Position numbers and translations under genes: made by a program. A stretch of DNA of 64,000 nucleotides from Mesobacillus boroniphilus (GTDB lineage: Bacteria; Bacillota; Bacilli; Bacillales; Cytobacillaceae), in the NCBI RefSeq assembly GCF_018424685.1, contig NZ_QTKX01000002.1, forward strand, positions 372,001 through 436,000, read 5' to 3'. Within the stretch, counting starts at the first letter, position 1; every line of letters starts with the position of its first letter. Positions 58,198-64,000 of this stretch are shown here, in pieces. The notes beneath the pieces were generated by a model. That model saw nothing but the letters and a program-made list of their open reading frames with translations, was not told the origin of the DNA and did no database searches.

Positions 58198-58541
58198 GGC
58201 TCTATGCTGTTCGAACCAGAGGCCGTTTTAAGAGGTTCAAACTCGTTTTATTATGAACGTTAAAGGGTGAAAAAATAGAGCTTGCCCAGTAGACGAAACT
58301 CACCAGAGAAATGATCACGAAAATTCTGCACCCTTTCTATTAAAGAATGGATACTAACTATAAAACCTCCTTTATACGGTATTGAAAGCAGAAAAAATGA
58401 AATCGCTTACTGTCTAAAAATAAAAAACATTATTAATACACAAAAGAACAAAAATTTACAAAAAAATACTATTAATCTTCATAATAACCTAGTAAAATAT
58501 TCTTGCAGTACACATATAGATTTTCGAAGGGTGGAAAACTT
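58198..58541. other. intergenic region ahead of the nucleotidase gene
   Basis: No gene seen. AT-rich upstream region; the ribosome binding site GGGTGG is at its end. Confidence 0.4.
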
Positions 58542-61500
58542 GTGAGAAGAAAGATTAGGCGAGAGATGAAGAGAAGGTTGCTAAATGGCACGATTGCTGC
58601 TGCTTTAATAGCCAGTACTCTTCCAGTAACTTTTAGTCCTGCAGTAGCGAAAGCTGAAGAAACCGCTGCTGTCGAAAATGTTCTTAAAGTGCGTCTATTA
58701 GAAACGACAGATGTCCATGGAAATATGATGGACTATGACTACTATAAAGACGCTCCAACGATTGAATTTGGTCTTGCAAGAACAGCTGAGCTCATCAAAG
58801 AAGCCAAAGCAGAAGTCAAAAACTCACTCTTGTTCGACAATGGTGACCTTCTTCAAGGGAACCCATTAACTGACTACGTCGCAAAAGTCAAAGGACTTGC
58901 AGCTGACGAAGTCCATCCTATCTATAAAGCTATGAATATTTTAGATTATGATGCTGCAACTTTAGGAAACCACGAATTCAACTACGGACTGCCATTCCTG
59001 CATAACGCATTGGAGGAAGCTGAATTTCCGTATGTAAACGCTAATATCTATATAGAAGACAATGATCAAGATGAAACAAACGATGAAAATGCATATAGGC
59101 CATACGAAATCCTTACAAGAACTTTTGAGGATGAAGCAGGCAACAAACACGAAGTCAAGATTGGTGTGTTAGGCCTTGTCACTCCGCAGATCATGCAATG
59201 GGACAAGGGCAACCTTGAAGGACATGTAAAGACGAAGGATATCGTAGCAACAGCTGAAAAATTCGTACCAGAAATGAAGGCTGCCGGTGCAGAAATCATC
59301 GTGACACTTGCTCACACTGGCTTTGACGCCAGTGCAGAAGCTTATACAGATGCAGAAAACGCTGTTATGCCATTGAGCAAGGTTGAGGGCATCGATGCGA
59401 TCCTTTTCGGACACAAGCACGTTGTATTCCCAGGCACTGGTTCAGAATTCAAGGTGGCCGGCGTTGATGCAACAAAAGGAACAATCAACGGTGTCGCTGC
59501 TGTAGAAGCAGGGAACTGGGGTAACAACCTTGGTGTTATCGATTTAACTCTTGAAAAAGATGCTGAAGGCAAATGGCAGGTAGTCGACACTCAAGCTGCT
59601 GCTAGACCAATTTTTGAAACAGTAAATAAGGTAAAAATACCGACAGTTGACGGTCCAGATGCAGAAATCGTTAATGCAGTGAAAGAAGCACATGATGGAA
59701 CGCTTAATTATGTACGCGGAAAAATCGGTACGACTACTGCACCAATGTACAGCTTCTTTGCGCGCGTACAGGACGACCCGACGATCCAGATTGTAAACAA
59801 TGCCCAAAAATGGTATGTAGAGAAGTATATTAATGAAAAACTTCCTGAATACAAAGATGTACCAGTATTATCAGCTGGAGCTCCATTTAAGGCTGGCCGC
59901 CAGGGTCCAAGCGATTATACGAACATCGCAAAAGGTGACCTTTCAATCAAGAGTGCAAACGACCTTTACTTGTACCCTAACACATTGAAGGCTGTTGAAT
60001 TGACTGGTGCACAGGTAAAGGAATGGCTTGAAATGTCTGCTGGACAGTTCAACCAAATCAACCCTGCGAGCACCGAAGAACAGGAACTGATCAACTACTC
60101 ATTCGAACCGTTCAACTATGATGTAATTGACGGACTTAAATATGAAATCGATGTTACACAGCCGGCGAAGTACAAGACAGACGGATCAATCAACGATGCT
60201 TCTGCGAGCAGGATTAAGAACCTTACAATGCCAGATGGCACTCCTGTTGACCCTGAGCAGAAATTCGTCGTTGTGACAAACAACTACCGTGCAAGCGGCG
60301 GAGGAAACTTCCCTGGACTTTCTGGATCCAAGCTTGTCGTTGATTCAGCTGATGAAAATCGTCAAGTATTGATGGATTACATCTCAGAGCAAGGCGAAAT
60401 CAATCCTTCAGCAGACCAGAACTGGAAGATTGCAACACCAGGGGAAAACTTGAAGCTTACTTTCAAATCTACACCTGACGCACAATCAGTCGCGAATGGC
60501 AACGTGAAATTCCTAGATACTTTTACAGATGAAAAAGGCACTTGGGGTAAATATGAGCTGGACTTGACAACTGTTGATGTCCAATTGCTTGGAATCAATG
60601 ACTTCCATGGCCAAATCAATATAACCAAAAAAGTGAGCAACCGTAATGCAGGACGTGCTGACTATCTTGCAGCCTACCTGAAAGAACGTGAAGCTGCTAA
60701 CCCTGAGAACACATTCATGCTTCATGCAGGTGACGCAGTAGGCGCGAGTGCTCCAGCTTCTGCATTATTACAGGACGAGCCTACAATCGAAATCCTGAAC
60801 AAAATCGGTTTTGATCTTGGAACTCTTGGCAACCACGAATTTGATGAAGGCGTAGAAGAGATGATGCGTTTGATCAATGGTGGCACTCATGAGAAAACAG
60901 GTGATTTTGCCGGTGCTAATTTCCCTTATGTAGCTGCAAACGTAGTGAACAAGGAAACTGGCGAATTAATTCTTAACCCATATGAAATCAAAGAATTCGG
61001 CGGAGTGCCAGTAGGCTTCATTGGAGTTGTGTACTCTGATACTCCTAGCATCGTAACTCCAAGCGGTACAGCTGGTGTGGAATTTACTGATGAAGTGGAT
61101 GCAATCAATAAGTACACTCTAGAATTAAAAGCTCAAGGTGTTAAGGCGATCGTCGTTGTTTCGCATAACCCTGGTCAATCCAAATTTGATGGCACGGATG
61201 CAACTGGCGAAGTTGTTGACTTCGCAAACAAGGTAGATGATGAAGTAGACGTGATTTTTGCTGGACACAGCCACCAATACTTGAACTCTGTCGTTGACGG
61301 AAAGCTTCTTGTCCAGGCATATTCTTCAGGAACAGCGTTCGCGGATGTAGACCTGACGCTTGATGTGGAAACAAAGGATTTTGTTTCCAAGAAGGCTGAG
61401 ATTGTTACTACATTCCAAGACAGCATCACTCCAGATCCTGAAATTAAAGCAATGGTAGACAAATATGAAGCAGATGTAGCGCCAATCATTAATGAAGTAA

Positions 61501-62768
61501 TCGGCAGTGCTGAAGTGGCGATGACACGTGAGCAAAACGAGCACGGGGAATCCACTCTAGGAAACCTGATTGCTGACGCTATGCGCGTAGAAATGGGTAC
61601 TGACTTCGCGTTCATGAATCCAGGCGGAATCCGCGCGGATCTTGATGCTGGTGAAATCACATGGGGTGAATTATTCACAATTCAGCCATTCGGCAATGAC
61701 CTTGTAAAGATGACGCTGACTGGTGCTGAAATTAGGGAACTGTTGAACCAGCAATTCAATCCTGACAAAGTCCGTATGCTTCAACTCTCAGGTTTGTCTT
61801 ACGAATGGTCTGATGAACTTGAATATGGAGAAAAAGTTTTGGATATCTATCTCCCTAGTGGTGAATTGATTGACGAAGAAGCTGATTACACAGTTACAGT
61901 CAACAACTTTATGGCTGGCGGCGGTGACAATTACACGGCTCTCCTTAAAGGCAGAGACCAATTCATTGGGCCAACTGACCTTGACGGTCTTGTTAATTAC
62001 ATCAAAGCTAATGGAACTGTAGGCGTGGGAATCGAAGACAGAGTCCTTAAGGTAGAACTTGAAGATGCAACAGGCTGGGTGCTGCTTGCGGATGAAAATG
62101 GCAACGAGTACTGGGGATTCATCGATCCTGAAACTGGTGAATTGGTAACTAGTGACTGGCTGAAATACGATGGCGACTGGTACTATTTCGATGAAGAAGG
62201 TATCATGGCTACAGGCTGGATCAAGGTTAAAGGCAAATGGTACTATTTAAGTGAAAAAGAAGATAACCTTGGTGCTCTTGAAACTGGCTGGCAGAAGCAT
62301 GGTAACCGCTGGCATTATTTCGATGAGGACGGCAATGCCAAGCTTGGCTGGTTCCGAGTAGGCGGCAAATGGTATTACTTCGATCCTAGTTCTGCAGAAA
62401 TGAAAACTGGCTGGGTGAAGTGGAGCAACCAGTGGTACTTCCTTGATGCGGGTAATGGTGACATGAAGACTGGCTGGGTAAAAACAGGCGGAAAGTGGTA
62501 TATGCTTGGAAAAGATGGCGCCATGAAAACTGGATGGGTAAAATCCGGTAAAGACTGGTACTACCTGAATGCCAAGACTGGCGCAATGGCAACTGGCTGG
62601 GTTAAGGATAAAGGAAAGTGGTACTTCCTTGATGGCAGCGGTGCAATGAAGACCGGCTGGGTAAAAACAGGCGGCAAATGGTACTATCTGTTCAATGATG
62701 GAAGCATGGCAGTCAATACCAAGGTTGGAAAATACAAAGTTGGTAAAGACGGAGCATGGATTCAATAA
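58542..62768 (+). CDS. secreted double 5'-nucleotidase/cyclic phosphodiesterase with wall-binding repeats (YfkN-like)
   Basis: The 1408-residue protein has a signal peptide ending near AVAKA and two complete nucleotidase modules. The first has TTDVHGN, FDNGDLLQG, LGNHEFNYG and FGHKH, with a 5'-nucleotidase C-terminal domain; the second has GINDFHGQ, LHAGDAVG, LGNHEFDEG and AGHSHQY, with its own C-terminal domain (GGIRADLDAG, FMAGGGDNY). B. subtilis YfkN has the same two-module plan. The last 220 residues are about nine YY/GW repeats, so this copy is wall-bound by repeats. GGGTGG seven bases upstream supports GTG 58542 over TTG 58503. It should salvage nucleosides and phosphate from extracellular nucleotides. 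Confidence 0.92.
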   Translation: MRRKIRREMKRRLLNGTIAAALIASTLPVTFSPAVAKAEETAAVENVLKVRLLETTDVHGNMMDYDYYKDAPTIEFGLARTAELIKEAKAEVKNSLLFDNGDLLQGNPLTDYVAKVKGLAADEVHPIYKAMNILDYDAATLGNHEFNYGLPFLHNALEEAEFPYVNANIYIEDNDQDETNDENAYRPYEILTRTFEDEAGNKHEVKIGVLGLVTPQIMQWDKGNLEGHVKTKDIVATAEKFVPEMKAAGAEIIVTLAHTGFDASAEAYTDAENAVMPLSKVEGIDAILFGHKHVVFPGTGSEFKVAGVDATKGTINGVAAVEAGNWGNNLGVIDLTLEKDAEGKWQVVDTQAAARPIFETVNKVKIPTVDGPDAEIVNAVKEAHDGTLNYVRGKIGTTTAPMYSFFARVQDDPTIQIVNNAQKWYVEKYINEKLPEYKDVPVLSAGAPFKAGRQGPSDYTNIAKGDLSIKSANDLYLYPNTLKAVELTGAQVKEWLEMSAGQFNQINPASTEEQELINYSFEPFNYDVIDGLKYEIDVTQPAKYKTDGSINDASASRIKNLTMPDGTPVDPEQKFVVVTNNYRASGGGNFPGLSGSKLVVDSADENRQVLMDYISEQGEINPSADQNWKIATPGENLKLTFKSTPDAQSVANGNVKFLDTFTDEKGTWGKYELDLTTVDVQLLGINDFHGQINITKKVSNRNAGRADYLAAYLKEREAANPENTFMLHAGDAVGASAPASALLQDEPTIEILNKIGFDLGTLGNHEFDEGVEEMMRLINGGTHEKTGDFAGANFPYVAANVVNKETGELILNPYEIKEFGGVPVGFIGVVYSDTPSIVTPSGTAGVEFTDEVDAINKYTLELKAQGVKAIVVVSHNPGQSKFDGTDATGEVVDFANKVDDEVDVIFAGHSHQYLNSVVDGKLLVQAYSSGTAFADVDLTLDVETKDFVSKKAEIVTTFQDSITPDPEIKAMVDKYEADVAPIINEVIGSAEVAMTREQNEHGESTLGNLIADAMRVEMGTDFAFMNPGGIRADLDAGEITWGELFTIQPFGNDLVKMTLTGAEIRELLNQQFNPDKVRMLQLSGLSYEWSDELEYGEKVLDIYLPSGELIDEEADYTVTVNNFMAGGGDNYTALLKGRDQFIGPTDLDGLVNYIKANGTVGVGIEDRVLKVELEDATGWVLLADENGNEYWGFIDPETGELVTSDWLKYDGDWYYFDEEGIMATGWIKVKGKWYYLSEKEDNLGALETGWQKHGNRWHYFDEDGNAKLGWFRVGGKWYYFDPSSAEMKTGWVKWSNQWYFLDAGNGDMKTGWVKTGGKWYMLGKDGAMKTGWVKSGKDWYYLNAKTGAMATGWVKDKGKWYFLDGSGAMKTGWVKTGGKWYYLFNDGSMAVNTKVGKYKVGKDGAWIQ

Positions 62769-62778
62769 TTAAATGAAC

Positions 62779-62810
62779 GAAAAGGCTGTCCTTAAATGGG
62801 CAGCCTTTTT
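62779..62810 (+). terminator. terminator of the nucleotidase gene
   Basis: AAAAGGCTGTCC pairs with GGGCAGCCTTTTTT. Confidence 0.9.
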
Positions 62811-63131
62811 TGTATAATGAATACTCTTTTATCATCGTTTTTTTCCTAGTGATTCTATAGTATATCGCTGTGATTATTAGTAGTGAATCTATGCAAAAAC
62901 GCAGGATAGATCGCGGACTTTAATAAATGTTAAAATTCTACGTCTCAAGACCTAGAAGACATTACAATCCAAGTCTGTAGAATTCCCACACATTTTCAGT
63001 TATTGTATGTATAAGGAAAAATATTTCCAAAAGGCGGATTTCATGAAACATTCTTAATATCCAATTCGTATTATTAAGAAGTCCAATCACCACATTAAAA
63101 AGAGATTATTAGTCAGGAGTCGATCAAAAAA
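62811..63131. other. intergenic region ahead of xpaC
   Basis: No gene seen. The xpaC promoter is expected here; CAGGAG at 63114 is the ribosome binding site. Confidence 0.4.
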
Positions 63132-63782
63132 ATGAATCCATTCGTTTCATTTATAATACGAACTGCAGTGGCATTGCCGTCGTCCATTCTATTTTGGCTG
63201 TTGAGTTTTGCTGGATTTGATCAGACATTCCTTATATCGTCACTCATCGCGATTGCCGGAGGAGGTATCGTTTATGGGATAACGGGTGCCTATTTAAAGA
63301 ACAGGTTTCTTAAAAGGCATGGCTTAACGTATAAGGAATACAAATATATAAAGAAAAACCTTGATGATGCGAATACGAAGATCAAACGTTTGCAAAAGGC
63401 GCTTTTTACAATAAAGCATATCAGGTCATTAAAGCAGCGAATTGAGCTTCTGAGGATGACGAAAAATATTCAACGGCTGACGAGAAGGGAACCAAGAAGG
63501 TTTTACCAGGCTGAGAAGTTCTATTTTTCACATCTAGATTCCGTACTTGAGCTTTCTGAAAGATATGCCTTCCTATCATCCCAATCGAAGGCGAATCGAG
63601 AACTCGAATTCTCTCTTCGGGATACACAGGAAACACTGGAAGATTTGACAAAGGTTGTTGAGAAGGACTTGTATGAAGTACTGTCGAATGATATTAATCA
63701 TCTGAACTTTGAAATTGATGTCGCGAAGAACTCCATCAAAAAGTATAAGGAGCTTCCGGATGAGAGCAGGAGGTTAAAGTAA
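63132..63782 (+). CDS. xpaC: XpaC-family membrane protein
   Basis: The 216-residue protein has two N-terminal hydrophobic helices (residues 8-28 and 32-50) and a long helical, charged C-terminal part. Size, topology and the immediately coupled TelA-like gene match the xpaC-yaaN pair of B. subtilis. XpaC was named for a phosphatase-related phenotype; its biochemical role is unclear. The stop overlaps the next start (TAATG). Confidence 0.78.
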   Translation: MNPFVSFIIRTAVALPSSILFWLLSFAGFDQTFLISSLIAIAGGGIVYGITGAYLKNRFLKRHGLTYKEYKYIKKNLDDANTKIKRLQKALFTIKHIRSLKQRIELLRMTKNIQRLTRREPRRFYQAEKFYFSHLDSVLELSERYAFLSSQSKANRELEFSLRDTQETLEDLTKVVEKDLYEVLSNDINHLNFEIDVAKNSIKKYKELPDESRRLK

Positions 63783-64000
63783 TGGCTGAAAAAGACCTAT
63801 TAAAGGATACAACCAATTTTATGGATGAGCTTCTCGAAAACCCTTTTGGTGATACTCACGAACTGACGGTTAAGCCACAACTAAAAGAAGAGGCCAAGGC
63901 CGTCAGGTTGATCGATGTAATCCCGCAGGAAAACAGGGAGCGGGCATATCAGCTTGCCGCCCAGATTGATCCGAAAAACCAGCAGGCGATGATCACTTAC
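63782..64000 (+). CDS. TelA/YaaN-like toxic-anion-resistance protein, N-terminal part
   Basis: An ATG overlapping the xpaC stop opens a frame of 73 codons running off the window (FMDELLENPFGD..., QLAAQIDPKNQQAMITY). The IDPKNQQAMITYG region is typical of TelA-family proteins, which affect tolerance to tellurite and wall antibiotics. AGGAGG lies nine bases upstream. Confidence 0.8.
   Translation, partial: MAEKDLLKDTTNFMDELLENPFGDTHELTVKPQLKEEAKAVRLIDVIPQENRERAYQLAAQIDPKNQQAMITY

Overview
This window looks like a chromosomal segment of an aerobic, spore-forming-type Bacillaceae bacterium (Bacillus/Mesobacillus-like). The support is indirect: a ComK-family regulator, an IDEAL-domain protein, an XpaC-TelA pair, a YfkN-like nucleotidase, strong AGGAGG-type ribosome binding sites with many TTG/GTG starts, and moderate-to-low GC. 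No rRNA, tRNA, CRISPR array, prophage or intact insertion sequence was recognised. Family calls rest on motif recognition by eye; no database search was run.

Layout. 1-713: 5' part of a secreted M14 carboxypeptidase. 1077-10625: a secreted PIG-L deacetylase divergent from a ROK regulator that heads an ABC transporter (lipoprotein, ATPase, fused permease) and an argininosuccinate-lyase-like enzyme; a perfect cre match and two ROK-type palindromes lie in the divergent region. 11058-21201: envelope genes, namely a large propeller-like surface protein with wall-binding repeats, an SGNH hydrolase, a membrane protein of unknown function, a seven-Ig-repeat glucosaminidase and a lipoprotein amidase. 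21286-32092: a LacI-controlled hexonate operon (KDG kinase, hexuloisomerase, Ldh_2 oxidoreductase, TRAP transporter, RspB-like dehydrogenase, KDPG aldolase, mannonate dehydratase, fructuronate reductase, hexulose-phosphate synthase). 32169-38069: phosphoglucomutase, flippase, CDP-glycerol glycerophosphotransferase and TagD, suggesting wall-polymer synthesis.

38157-43176: a small membrane protein, then a UgpBAE-like importer without its own ATPase, paired with a PHP phosphoesterase. 43431-45595: an IDEAL protein, a sigma factor and a ComK-family gene with a structured leader. 45819-48245: a wall-binding L,D-transpeptidase and GalE. 48283-50875 (minus): a DUF5317 protein, a 37-residue peptide and a GGDEF/HD-GYP c-di-GMP protein. 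51195-54408: a glpF relic, glpK and a PRD regulator. 54449-58161: a 34-residue ORF, a wall-binding amidase and GtaB. 58542-62768: a 1408-residue double nucleotidase ending in wall-binding repeats. 63132-64000: XpaC and the start of a TelA-like protein.

Two themes tie the window together. One is the cell envelope: four proteins share the same YY/GW choline-binding-type repeat, two further hydrolases remodel peptidoglycan, and PgcA, GtaB, GalE, TagD, a CDP-glycerol transferase and a flippase supply polymer precursors, while Ugp-like uptake and GlpK could recycle glycerol phosphates. The other is carbohydrate-acid catabolism, in which hexonates entering through the TRAP carrier would reach pyruvate and glyceraldehyde-3-phosphate via KDG. 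The HPS/PHI pair in that operon is the least explained part.
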